Part shown: one piece after another, positions 23,173 to 35,313 of the stretch
How the letters are laid out: the number at the start of each line of letters is the position of its first letter
How positions within the stretch are numbered: the stretch's first letter is position 1
Assembly: GCA_950295325.1 (NCBI GenBank)
Contig: OX485804.1
Location: forward strand, 66,316,033-66,380,032
Direction of reading: 5' to 3'
DNA length: 64,000 nt
Source of the DNA: Polytrichum commune
Lineage: Eukaryota > Streptophyta > Polytrichopsida > Polytrichales > Polytrichaceae
Position numbers and translations under genes: made by a program
Notes under the pieces: generated by a model
Database searches by the model: none
What the model was told of the DNA's origin: nothing
The model's input: the letters and a program-made list of their open reading frames with translations, nothing else

Positions 23173-23955
23173 GGCTGATCACACCGGTCATGCCCCGATC
23201 ACATCAAACTTTCGGTCCGGTTCCAACCATGAAATTGTTGGGAATTATGTGAAGAAATAGATGTTGGCCCACCACTTTTCATACTATTACATTCGGAGAT
23301 GCTGATGGATGGTGCCAGAAGTGGCCTGGTGTGATCAACCCCTCATGCCCCGATCACACCAAACTTTCCATTCGGTTCCAGCTGTGAAATTGTTGGTGAC
23401 TATGTTAGAGAAATAGATGTTGGCCCACCACTTTTCACACTATTACAGTCGGAGATGCTGATGGATCGTGCCAGAAGTGGGTGGGGTGATCAACCCCTCA
23501 TGCCCCGATCACACCAAACTTTCCTTTTGGTTCCGGCTGTGAAATTGTTGGGGATTATGTTGAGAAATAGATGTTGGCCCACCACTTTTCACACTATTAC
23601 AGTCGAAGATGCTAACAGATGATGCCATAAGTGGGTGGTGTGATCAACCCCTCATGCCCTGATCACACCAAACTTTCCATTCGGTTCCGGCTGTGAAATC
23701 GTTGGGGATTATGTTGACAAATAGATGTTGGCCCACCACTTTTCACACTATTACATTCGGAGATGTTGACGGATGGTGCCATAAGTGGGCTGGTGTGATC
23801 AACCCCTCAGTATTGACACCATCCGTCAGCATCTCCGGCTATAGTAGTGTGAAAAGTGGTGGGCCAACATCTATTTCTCAACATAATCCCCAACAATTTC
23901 ATGGTTGGAACTGGACATAAACTTTGATGTGATCAGGTCATGGCTGGTGCCTACC
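23173..23955. repeat. Four direct 155-bp repeats followed by one inverted copy
   Basis: The marker ATGTTGGCCCACCACTTTTC starts at 23261, 23417, 23571 and 23725, giving periods of 156, 154 and 154 bp. Its complement, GAAAAGTGGTGGGCCAACAT, lies at about 23851 in an inverted unit spanning about 23811-23955. Unit 1 and the inverted unit share TTCCAACCATGAAATTG, where units 2-4 have TTCCRGCTGTGAAAT. This suggests a foldback element with arms of about 140 bp whose left arm was later amplified in tandem. No coding capacity. Confidence 0.85.
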
Positions 23956-23959
23956 CAAC

Positions 23960-25290
23960 CACAGTCAACAACCGCTTGGACCGGGTCCTTGTAGTTTCCT
24001 TGGGAAATGTCCCCCCCCCCCCCTCCTTGGGCTCCACCCACCATTCAACCAAGTTGGCTACAACTATTGGAGTGACGGAGCCACATATGGATTGTTATAC
24101 AAATTTCATCCAAATTTATATGCATTCATCCAAAAGTTGACGATCTCATCGATGGTTTAATTTTAATTTTATATAACTTTGGGAATACTTCTACCGATTT
24201 CATCCGCAAAAACAATGAAATAATCATAGACTATTTCTTCTTTTTAGTTTTCTCATCACAAGTCACTGGCACATAGCCAGATTAAAGATCGTGAGTGGGT
24301 CCTTGCTCCTCTGAATTTCATTAAGATATATGAGCATCGGTAAGAGTTCAGTAACCCGAGGTCCAAATTAAATGGTGGAATCTTTCCTGTGACGGAGTAT
24401 GGGCAAGCTAACACTGGTCGGTTGGTGTATGGGCCCTCGTCCGTAATCCTTAACTCTTAGGTGTCCAAAAGGTCCCTTGGGCCTTATTATTATTATTATT
24501 ATTATTATACCTTTCATTATGTGTATTTTCATAACATTATTCAGATTCATAACAATGTTTATGTTGGGACTAACAATATTTTGTGAAATACAACCAGTCC
24601 CACATAACATTGTCATGGATTTGAATAATGTTATGTTGTTCATTGCAATCACAACTATAACTGTCATTAGCGAAAGCTGAAGGCTGGGTCTTTGCAATGT
24701 TTTTGTAAGGTTGCCAAGGAGATTAGGATGAGTCACCCTTTCCTTCAGTGTCCGGTGAGATTTTTGGGCATAAGCGGTCAAGATACCAGTGCTTCCAAAT
24801 CCAACCAGTTACATGTTGACATCTTTCAATTTTTCTTTATAAATTTGAGATATATTTTATAAATTCCTCTAAAACGGTCGGTAATGTTCCTAACGTCTTG
24901 ACCTTGAACCGGTTATTTCTCAAACTCAACTGGTTCATCTGTAACTAGCGGTCGGTTCTCCCCATTCATTGCTTCCCTTGGACCTTTCAACCAAGTTGGT
25001 TCTTGCTCCAAATTTTCTTGGAATATATATGAAAATTAAGGTGATTTTGGTCCGATTAAAGGGTCGAATCTTTCTGATCCCCTTGTTTTATCTTATAAAG
25101 TGAATTTTTGTTCCCGTTATTTATCCACCTTGTAGGGCCCATGAAGTTAAGACTTTCACCTCTAAGTGGGACTTTGCAAAGTGTCACTCAAGGTATAAGT
25201 GTAAGACAAGTTGAAGTCTCTCAAGTTCTATGCAATTCGACATTCAATCATCCATCTAACTTGTTGCATTTAAACAGAAGATGGGCAATT
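23960..25290. other. Intergenic region, no gene recognised
   Basis: It contains a C-run near 24010-24023, an (ATT)n microsatellite at about 24484-24507 and the palindromic repeat at 24530-24635. No convincing open frame. Confidence 0.45.
24530..24635. repeat. Short palindromic element, copy 2
   Basis: The left arm CATAACATTATTCAGATTCA pairs with the right arm TGGATTTGAATAATGTTATG, and an inner TGTTGGGACT pairs with AGTCCCACATAACA. A hairpin MITE-like unit of 106 bp, related to 10544-10618. Confidence 0.7.
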
Positions 25291-25292
25291 TA

Positions 25293-25436
25293 GGGCCGGT
25301 TTACACTATGGACCATGAAGTCGGACCATGGAAGATGGCCTTTGTCAATGGTCCGAGTTCATGGTCCGACTTTCATGGTCTGACTTCATAAAAAAATAGT
25401 TTTGAGAGCCTTGGGCCCCTCACTAGGTGTAAACCG
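25293..25436. repeat. Short inverted-repeat element with CGGTTTACACTA ends
   Basis: The left end is GGGCCGGTTTACACTA and the right end contains TAGGTGTAAACCG. The interior has repeated CATGGTCCGACTT words in both orientations. About 144 bp; related to the motif at 1296-2990. Confidence 0.5.
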
Positions 25437-25439
25437 AAT

Positions 25440-26985
25440 GTGGACCAAGAAGAATGACCACACACACATACATGAACATCATAAACATTTCATTTAAGAA
25501 TAATATTTTTCATAAGACATGTAGATGAACTATCTAGACTTTTTCTTTCGCAATAATTTAACAAAAGGGGCGAACTCAATCAGGAGGGTCTGCACCATGT
25601 GAATTTGGAACAATGGTAGTACCTCTTAATGTACATGGGTAAATCTCATTTCTAAGGATGCATCTATCTACCTATCTATACCAAATCAAATAAAAGTGGC
25701 CATCAAAACTTGGATGAAAGCTTGAAGATTCATAGGAGGAGAAATTACAACACATTAAAGTTACACTTTTCTACCACATATAATATGCACAAAGCTTGAG
25801 ATGTACAAATTTTTTCTCCATATTATTTATAGACATCTTAAGTCCATCCTGGGGCAAAGTACGTTGGCCCTTGATGGAAAATTTCATATGTCCTCAAGAG
25901 TGAGATGAAGAAGGAGAACATCAAACAACTTTGTTCAAAACAGTTAAAATTTTGACCAAGTAAGAGGTGCTTCATATCCAAAAAGTGGGGAGGTGGTCGT
26001 ATTTCATATCAACAATTGAAGCAGTGTGTTTGAGAAAAACTTCTCACTTCATCTTGTTGGGAGGGGGGGGGGGGGGGTAGGCACATAAGCTTGTGGAAAA
26101 GGCAGAGAAGGACACAACACGTTCTAGAATAAGTTGTCCTAGATCTCAATGAGGACACACTTGATGAGGATCTTGAGGAGTGGGTCAGGGTGCAAGATGC
26201 ATAGGACAAGTTCCTTCATACACAAACCTCATCCAGACATCTACGAAGCCAAAGAGGAAAACTAGGGTTGGTAAGATCTAGGTTGGGATGTCCATCAAGA
26301 GAGGATGTCAATTTAACTTTGGGAAAAACATCCACATGATGTTATGAGTGTGAGGATGTGGACAAACAAAAGTCAAGATTGTTTCTATCATTCCCAAGAA
26401 TATGGTAATTTGGAGTTGAATGATCCACCCTCGCTTGAAGATAACCCCTTCTGCCTGATCAAACGAAGTGACAACTTGAAATGATGGTGCGGCATGGGTA
26501 CAAGCGGACAATATCCATGGATGATACATTTTCAACAAACGAGCCCAAGGTAAGTATGTCAACCATATGAATCGTTCTGGCATTATAATATTCATCACTC
26601 CGTGTCCTACCTCATCTTAACTGCCTTGACCAACATGTATGGTGTCCTATGCTACAGTACCCTTTATATAATGTTATGATTTTCGATGAATGGGAACAAT
26701 GTATTCCTATCACATTCACAATTTAGGGAAATTTGCATGAGGTGAATATCGTGTCATGGTTGAACAAACTCAATGCTAGGTGTCAAGTTGTCAGAGCGGA
26801 CCGAAGACCGAATGCAATTGTTGTGGATAATGATCAAGCTGAATGAAAAGCCATTCAATATGAGAATCATGTTAAAATCTCTCTTGCTATCAGCTGACAT
26901 GTTGATGAACATCTATATGATACGTTTGTTTTTGCTATGCTAGTCAAGTTTGGCCATTCTCACCGCATATTGAAGGACAACAATG
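25440..26985. other. Intergenic region, no gene recognised
   Basis: It contains a G-run at about 26061-26078 (C-run on the other strand). A minus-strand frame of 96 codons at 26308-26598 has no recognisable domain. A plus-strand stretch at about 26755-26990 reads with few stops (SWLNKLNARCQVV, FAMLVKFGHSHRILKDNND) and may be a decayed coding fragment of unknown origin. Confidence 0.35.
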
Positions 26986-29259
26986 ATGCCCCAACAAATC
27001 AAAACTAGAATCCCTTACATTTATTACATACCTAAAAGCCCAAAATATTAATTATAAACAACAACAACTCCCCATCATCTCACAAAATGAACCATACATA
27101 TACCTATGAATATGACTAGTCCCACCCCTAAAATGGGCCATATGGAAAGAAATCACTATTGCAAAAATGAAATAACAAAACACGGCCTTAGTACTATCAC
27201 CCGCATCACTACAACAAAAACTAAAGATTCTCAATGCATTTATTTGCCAAATCATTGAATATGCCTTTTATTATGCCCCCTTTTCTGTTACAGACATCAA
27301 GAAATTGGATAGACTCCTCATCAAACTCACAAAATCCATACGTTACATTCCCAAAGACTCCCTTAACATCCTTGCCCAACTACCATGCAAATTGTTTGGC
27401 ATTGAAGAAGCATTCTCCCTACTTCCAAGATATGCCACTACACTTAGTGAAAAACTCACACAAACTCTTAATGACCCCGGCCCATTAGGCCAAATTTAGT
27501 AAGGAATAGTGAAATTTATAGCCAACAAATATGGTGGAGGTAAACACTTCCCACAATTAAAATACCAAGTGTGTTCTAGGTCACCGACCACTAGATCCCT
27601 ATACATACTAAAAAAATACTTCAACATCCATTTAGACTCCATAGGCAACATCTTTCCTCAACAACTCCTTGCCATCGGAAGACTAAGTTAGTACAAAAGC
27701 CCATTCTACCCCACTCCCACCCCACAACAAAGATCCAATACGGAGAAATTCCTTAAAAACTCTCCTCCTTCAACATTACCACCTACCCCAAATCCAAGAT
27801 ATCACCAACACGTGCATACTCAACATTGAAGAATTTCAAGATAAATACCAAACCAAATCTAAATATTGAAAAGCACATTTTTACAAGCTACCATTGTCTT
27901 CCCACCAAACACATACCACACACCATCCCCACACACCTCCACCTCCACATCCCCAAACTCTACTCCGCACCCAACATATAATACAACCATGCAACCCCTA
28001 GGCACCCCTATTTCATACATTTCTAGCTTTGAATCCATACACAAAATAAAAATAAAAATGGGGAGCCAAGCAACATACTCATAAAATTTCACTACCACTA
28101 GCAAACCCCACACACCAACCACTCCAAATGGATCACGCACACACAACTCTTAAACCATGACACCGTCCTCTACGAACACAACCTACTACTTATCACAAAA
28201 CTCACACAAACGATAAAACAACAAGACATTAAAAAACAAATTACTCAACAACCTAAAACCCAACAATCATGTCATAGACGAAATGTTCGCCCTCACCTTG
28301 ACATCCCACACTTTACTTTCCATACTGAAAAATGTATCCCAGACAAAGACATCATTACCATATCATCCACAATACAAATACATCTCCCTCTGGCCCAAAT
28401 ACATGACAACATGGGAAGCTACCAAACCACTATACCACTTGAAAAAATAACATGGCTATGGAAAAAATACTCATTTTATAAACCGATCGAGAACCACACT
28501 CTCTTCCCACTTGTACAAGACTTTACCAAGGAAATTCTCCTCATTAACCAATTCATCAAACCACTTCCAAGACACAAACCACCCACCAACCCCCTCATCC
28601 ATAACCACCGCATACTTCCATCATCAATTTTAGACAAACTCATACAAACCTTTCAAATCCCACACTCATACTTCTCCAATCCACTCATATGTCCCATGCC
28701 ATTATCACATTACTACTTTCCATATGAAAGAGATGTAATCTTTGGCTCCCTAGGCCCAGTCTTCTCCACTCAATGGAAATGATGTGGACATGCCCATATA
28801 ACAATCCTAAACCTACTCCCACAAATCATCAAATGGACAAGCCTAGCCGTATAGACCAACCACAACTGCACTATAATTATTACCATCACATACAATGATA
28901 GGACAAACAATGCAACCGACCCGCTTCAATAACCACATATAACTCCTATGCTTACCATCCCACCCCTCACTGTACAATATACTAAAACATTGGCCTTCCC
29001 CACATACTATAACAACAAAGAACCCTTACCTCCATTCTAATACTCTCACACACATCCACCACACCACAAATACCCACCTTCTTTCCAACATCTCCCTACA
29101 ACACTCCTCCCCACTTGCACCACCTACCCCACCATACCCACCCCTCATGCAAATAGAACATATATCAAAATTCCTAAAGCATGGCACATAGCCCAACACC
29201 CCTCCCCCCTCCCTTGAACCGTAACATCAGTCCTCCCCCTATGCTTCCCCCCTGCCCAA

Positions 29260-29760
29260 TCCTACTATACGGATGGCTCATTTAGACCACTGGTTGGAGA
29301 AGGAAAGGACAATATTGCAGGAGCTGGAGTTTTCAATGGACCATTACAAGTCAATATCACTACTTGCCTACTTAGATACCCAAAGTTCTTAGAGCAAATT
29401 TATACACACTCGTGATTGCCATGGAACACACCAAAACGCTCCCAGCGGAAACATTCATATTCATAGATAGCTTCGACAACATATATCTTCTCTTCAAGCA
29501 CACAAGAAAGCCATCTTCTTATTATAACCACCCAGATACAGTAAGCTCCTCATAACCCGAACAGTAAATATGCTAAGAACATCCCACCACAATATCGCCA
29601 TCCACAAAGTCAAAGCCCACACAAACATCGTTGGAAATGACGAGGCTGATAAAAGTGGCCAAAAGAGGAGCACATCAACCTTGCATTATAAAAACCTCTT
29701 TCCAGCTCATTGGCCATCTATCCCCCCAACATCCACACCACATGACAACTCATGAATAGA
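29260..29760 (+). pseudogene. RNase H domain of the LINE (inactive)
   Basis: YYTDGSF at about 29263 has the first catalytic Asp. FIFIDSFDN at about 29457 fits the third acidic position. IHKVKAHTNIVGNDEADKSG (about 29601-29660) has the conserved His and last Asp. The frame is broken by stops between these blocks (for example after PKFLEQIYTHS). In plant LINEs this domain follows the reverse transcriptase and removes RNA from the RNA:DNA hybrid. Confidence 0.75.
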
Positions 29761-30095
29761 ACTACATGGAAAAAGAATACATAAGCACACTCATCTCCCA
29801 TGCAAAAAATATAATACCCTATATTGACAAATGGCTCTCCAACACATAAAATGGCCAAATCTATTATTAGATACCCTTTGGATTACCGATGTGCAAATTA
29901 TACAAACCCTCAAATTTAGATATGAAAGATACTTAGAAAACTACAGAAAAAAACACATCCTCAAACAAGACATATCCCCAACGTGTAACCTATGCACATC
30001 CCACCAAAACGACACATGCCTCCACCTACTATCATGTTGCATAAACAAACACATAAACAATCTAAGGACAAACTGACACAACAAAAGCAATACAT

Positions 30096-30646
30096 CACGG
30101 GTAGATCACTTAGTGCATTTTAAAAACGACGTGCGGCATAATATAGAGAGGATTAAAATCATTTGAAATAAAAATTATAAAGGAATTCCAAATAATGAAG
30201 GGGCCATTAAATGTAGACAATCCCATTATAAGTAAGTTAGATGGACATAAAACGCGGGCCATTATTTTTTTGTAAAATTAATATAGGGGCTAAAGATAAG
30301 GATCCTAGAAGGTATGTTTAGTATGGTATGTAAATGGGTTTAGGACTCACGGGGATGAATGATAATTGGGATTTCCGTCTGTCCAAAAATGGATGAAAAG
30401 GGAACGCGCCGTCGTTGGGGTCGTCTTCCCCACGCCCGTCTATTACTTAAAAGAAATATAGAGTACAAAAAATTGCAGTGACTTGGACAATATAAGTAAT
30501 GGAAGGGTGCAAATAAATGGGCCATTTTTGAAATTTAAGTAATTATAGGGAGGCTTTAATTCAACCCTTGAAGGTAAATAACCCCAAAACAAAAAAACCC
30601 CAGCCGCACGTGGTGCACAAAAATGCCTTAGAGTGATCTACCCGTG
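30096..30646. mobile_element. hAT-like non-autonomous element inserted in the LINE
   Basis: 551 bp. The left terminus is CACGGGTAGATCACT; the right terminus is AGTGATCTACCCGTG, its exact reverse complement, with weaker pairing further in. It is flanked by an 8-bp duplication CAATACAT (30088-30095 and 30647-30654), or 9 bp if the adjoining G is counted. An 8-bp duplication and a CA-start fit hAT; 9 bp would suggest Mutator-like. It interrupts the LINE, so it is younger. No transposase frame. Confidence 0.8.
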
Positions 30647-31189
30647 CAATACATGCACTAGCGAACACAATACTAGCCCACCCCACAACCCATTACTTTA
30701 CCCTAATCAATGCTGGTAACATTAAAGACCACACACATGATAACACCATACCCTCATGGCTACTCCCATGCACATGCTATCTACCAACATGTAAATGTCC
30801 AACTCGACTTACACTTGATATATTATGTATCCTAGGAGCCCTACCTACAGATAAACCACCCTCACCCAACCCAAACCTCAAAGCATAAATATTTGAATTC
30901 ACCTATTGCAATGATAGATTCCCCATAGAAGCCACCAACCAAAAACTTGATAAATATGCCATTCTCCACCCACTATTATCCCAACTAAGGTGGATTGTAC
31001 CACCATCCATTATAATCACGGCACGATTAAGGGGCACTGTACATACAACAATTGTTAAACTCCTCCAAGTTCTACAAATTCCCAACTCCAAAATCCATAA
31101 ATTAATTGAATTTTTCTTCCAAATTGCTGTAAGGTACCTAGCACACATAATCCTAAACAAAAGGAAATTAGAAAAGAAATAAGGCCCGG

Positions 31190-32580
31190 TCCCACTTGAC
31201 TAAACACACCTACTAACGCTAAAACCCAAAACTGACATAGAACACATAGCCCTAACACTAAGCTGCCCCCCTCTCTCGTGCTCAAGCAGACATGAGAGGA
31301 AGGCGGTGAACGGGCATCGCATGTCAGGGTAAAAAACCATGGAGTTCTTTTTTCTATTCTTTTTCTTTTTTGCATTGACTTGTAGCCTCTAGCCTTGACG
31401 TTGAATTTTCTTGGTCTTTAAGAATAGTACCTCAAAACTGGGATAAACAATGCCGGTTCTTCTTTGGTCTTTGATTAGTATACATCGAAGCAAGCAACAC
31501 AAACACAAATGTAGTTGGAGTGCGCAAATGATCTCCAAAACCATCAAACATTATTAGGTCACATTAATGATGATATACAAGCAATCATTGTAGACATGGT
31601 CCAAGGTTGGATAAGTGAAGTCAATTAGAGCTAGTGGTGGGGAGTTATTAGGAGGATCTTATACATGATGTATTGTTCGTTATAAATAAAGCCAAACAGT
31701 TCATGAAATTAATTTTGTGAAGTTGTGAATATGGGTACCCAATCATGAAATTATTCACAACATGTATTGAAAATAGTTGGAAGTTCAAGTTCTAGCCAAG
31801 TCTCATTAATTGGTCAATGATATCGTGGAAATGCTGCACAGACCCATATATACAAAAACAGAAAGAAATGAACCATAATACTAAACCAATTGTTCATGTA
31901 GTGAACTTGGTTCATGATTCCAATGAAATTGATAGAACCTATTGCTAAATTGGTTTGTAAGATCATGAAATTGAGTTTGCACTTCTGTGAATTCATCTTA
32001 CCAAAGGAGTAATGTTAGGTTGACATCAAGTGTTGGTGACACTACACTGGCATATTACAATTAGTATTGAGCAAGATGGAACTGGTGATGATAAATACAA
32101 TATTTAGTGTACTATTTGCACACCTATACATCACTTGTGTACATTGACCCTTTTATTATATATAATTGACACATTCTATGATGCACCAACTTCATTAGTT
32201 TGATCCAAAGCTGGTGAAGTTAATCAGTTCAGTATCATGAGAACAACCAATGCAACACGTCATCAACCACAATCGATTTCAAAATGAATCTAAAAATACT
32301 CTCACAAGACCTGCTTGCAATATAAGATGTGCAAAATTCGGGAGATCAAAAGCTCTCTACAACCTGAGATCATCTAAGAAAGACCTCTTGGCAGCAAGAG
32401 CCTTATGGGTGATTACTATCTCCACACCTGTACATTACCTTCTGTACAATGAACCTTTTGATCTATACTCTACACTCTCTAAAATGCACCACCTTCATCA
32501 GAAACACAAACCACTACAGACCATCCACAGAGAAAATGTATGTTTCTCCCGTTTACAAACGAAAGCTGTGACATTCTTGT
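31190..32580. other. Intergenic DNA and probable VPS13 3' untranslated region
   Basis: No gene recognised. Next to the VPS13 stop codon part of this should be transcribed. A minus-strand AATAAA at 32152-32157 is a weak poly(A) candidate. A partial family A repeat occupies 32008-32128. Confidence 0.4.
32008..32128. repeat. Partial copy of MITE-like family A
   Basis: It retains the 3' third: AATGTTAGGTTGACATCAAG, AATTAGTATTGAGCAAGATG and the terminal AAATACAATATTTAGTGTA. 5'-truncated. Confidence 0.65.
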
Positions 32581-32581
32581 C

Positions 32582-35313
32582 TTAGGTGGCCACTCTTCTA
32601 GGTTTGGGAGTTTCCTCATCTTTCTCCCCTCTTAAGGCAATGAAAGTTCTTGCCTCACTTTTCACAGGATACAGATAACAATGCCATGGAGCTTCACTAG
32701 GTGCCTTCCATATCGGGGCCTCTTCCAAAGAGGTCTCTCCAGTCAAAGAGGAATCAACACACCACACACAGTCCAAATCAGGTTCTTGGTAGTCAGCACA
32801 CACGACACATCCAAGTGCTGTATACCCATCTGGGGCCTGAGGCATCCATATGGAGATGGGACTGCCCAACCCATCTTTCCAATTCCTCCATATCTGTATG
32901 TCAACCACGCTGTCAGTGCTTTGTTGCTTCAAGATACCACAAAACTGCTTTCCAGCCAAAAAGATAACCCTTATTTAACCACAACAGTTAACGCTTACTC
33001 AACTTTTGCAATCAAAGAGTGTGGACTTTGGAATAGTGTGGATAATAAATAGAGTGGACACATCAACTTTCTAGTGCCTTAGAATTAGTATCTAATTCTC
33101 ATGTATCTCATGGAATTAATGTATCACATGGAAAGTGGATTGGCATGGATCATATATGATTTGTGAGGGTGTGAACATGTCAAATGGCAAGGTGTGATGC
33201 ACACCAAATGATAACAGTGGTGCCACATGACATTTGGACTAGATGTTTACACTGATTGACTTTGCACATATTTACACATGTTCACACTGAGTGACGGAGT
33301 AATACATCTGATTTTTAACACAAAGTATCTCATGCCAAGTGGTTTACTAGTGTTGGACACCATTGAGAATGGTGGTGCTACATGACACATGCACAAGATT
33401 CTTTACACTGAATGACTTCATGGACACCTTAATTTGAACCCCAGAATGTTTCATGAAGTTAACACCGCTTTTTTACTCAATGAAAAACTACTGTAATGTT
33501 GATTTTATAGTTACTGTAGTCCACAATAATGTAAAAATGTGGATGCTGCGAATTAGTGTGGTCCAACTATTTGTAACAGAAGGAACCTGCTTGTTGATGA
33601 GGTCAAGGTGAACATCTTACCAGTTCAAATCCCAACGGCTTCTCAAACTTTTCGTCTTCATTTCTGTATGTGATGACAGTTTGGCTATCTGGATAATCTC
33701 CACAATATGCAATGTCTCCAACAGACACATACCTGTAATATAACAAATGAGGAGGTTTCTTAGTGACATCCCTAAATGGCTACTTCCATTTCAAATAGCT
33801 ACTTGTATTCCACTTGGATCATAAGCCAATATCACCAGCATTAAGGTAAAAGGGTTGGGAATCTTATAAAAGCCCAGATAATTTTGTACTGAGGATATAT
33901 AGGACCAGAATCATAAGTATTAAAACTGAACTTGCAAACTTACAGTATTGGCAATTCGGTTTACTAAACCAAGCTGGAAACACTTTTTTCTAGACAGAAA
34001 GACGTATCCCCATCTTGGAATGGCAAACTACACCATTTATGGTATTTAATGTCACATGCGTAATAGTGTCACTTACCCTATTTTGAGGCGTATGCTAGGT
34101 TACATTGATGATTATCAACTTCACAATAAGTGTCAAACTCATGACACTAGGCGTTCAAGTGTGCTTACTAATATCTTGGCATGAGTATGTTCAATAGTGT
34201 TATGAGGTGCATTCCTATGATACACAATGATCTACAAGTTGACTAAAGTGTACACAAATGACACTTGCAATTAGTACACTCAAAAATATCTTCCCCTTGC
34301 ATGCTAAAACGCTAAACCAACATCTAACATATCCCAATGTGCTACTCTAAATGTAATAATGCAGATATTTTTTCACTTAAAGAAGTTAATTATGTTGATG
34401 AATGGAATCATATACTTTGAGACACTTGGAGACCTCCAGGCCCATCGCAAATAGTGTATGTGACACTAAATACCATAAGCGGTTTAGTAATGTGTTATCA
34501 TCTCTACATTACTCACACAACATGAATTCAAAGAGGGAATGCAAAATCCAAAATCAAAATAAAATACGAACTCACCCAGGCGGTGGTGTTGGTCTCCAGA
34601 ATGATAACACATCACCTCCTGTTGCACCCTGTGGCAGGTTCAGGGATCACAAGCTGATCGATTAGGGTAATGCAAGGATAATATGGACATGACATTATAA
34701 AGATCTCGGATCAGCATTTCTTGTTCTAAAGTCCATTCAGCTAAATGGCATGAAACTGTCTTGCACTACATCCATGGTTCATAATGTAACCGCTAGGTAT
34801 GCCTAAGAAAACGTGAAAAACCCACACAATTTCTGCTTGATAACTTAACCATGCCGTATGTAACTTGATCAGTCTTATAAAAAAAACAACATCACAAAGG
34901 AAGTATGGCCGAGAAACCTTGAACCCTAAACCCTAAACCCTAAACTCTATGTAACAACGGTGGGATAGGTTTGCCCATTTCTTGACAGATACTGACCAAT
35001 TAACACATAAAGAGCTCATACTGGAAACTACTGTCATGTTAGTCTGTGGATGACTGACTAATGAAAAGAGAAACTATACCAGACATGAACTGCCTGCATT
35101 GTCTAGTGTCCAGATCTGTGTGCCTAGAGAGGTTTCGAGTCGGAAGTCATCACCATCTGGGGATCGTTGTCCTTCCCAAGGTTTCCCAGACCTGGATGTT
35201 TCCCCCTCCCCATTTGAATGGCTCGAACTTGCCTGGCTACTCCCTGAACTCTTTCTTCCAGTCTTGTCCCAGACATGTCTTGGCTTTGGTCTTCTCCGGA
35301 ACCTCTTTGCCTT
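32582..35313 (-). CDS. VPS13: VPS13 exons 43-46: C-terminal FWRP/PPG unit and stop
   Basis: Exon 43 is a basic/Ser-rich linker (KAKRFRRRPKPRHVWDKTG). Exons 44-46 rebuild a second-type FWRP unit: GGDVLSFWRPTPPPG, then YVSVGDIAYCGDYPDSQTVI and KPLGFEL, then IWRNWKDGLGSPISIWMPQA, PDGYTALGCVVCADYQEPDL and SEARTFIALRGEKDE. The stop TAA is at 32582-32584. The acceptor of the last exon is CATACAG at 32894-32900; phases are consistent. A VPS13 form with this DUF946-like tail beyond the PH-like domain is characteristic of plants. Confidence 0.92.

Larger units (their letters stand above)
26990..31184 (+). mobile_element. Decayed non-LTR retrotransposon (LINE) with RNase H domain
   Basis: In broken plus-strand frames the order is as follows. 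First comes the C-terminal part of a reverse transcriptase region: IIEYAFYYAPFSVTDIKKLD, then RLLIKLTKSIRYIPKDSLN (27255-27499). A long linker follows. The RNase H domain is at 29260-29660, then a Cys/His region CNLCTSHQNDTCLHLLSCC (about 29989-30045). After the hAT-like insertion there is a C-terminal segment (30697-31184) that includes PCTCYLPTCKCPTRLTLD. The 5' part and the core reverse transcriptase motifs are missing. The coding strand is extremely A/C-rich and poor in G. Stops and frameshifts show the copy is inactive. Confidence 0.75.

Noticed and set aside
23173-23955. Regularly spaced repeats considered as a CRISPR-like array
   Set aside because: Whole 155-bp units are repeated without unique spacers, one copy is inverted, and the context is a plant nuclear genome.
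26308-26598. Minus-strand frame considered as a retrotransposon ORF1 fragment
   Set aside because: No nucleic-acid-binding motif or continuing frame on either side; evidence too thin.
31055-31375. Minus-strand frame over the end of the LINE
   Set aside because: It overlaps the plus-strand LINE reading (ends 31184) and has no known motif.
34924-34944. Telomere or chromosome end
   Set aside because: Only about three units, internal to a gene.
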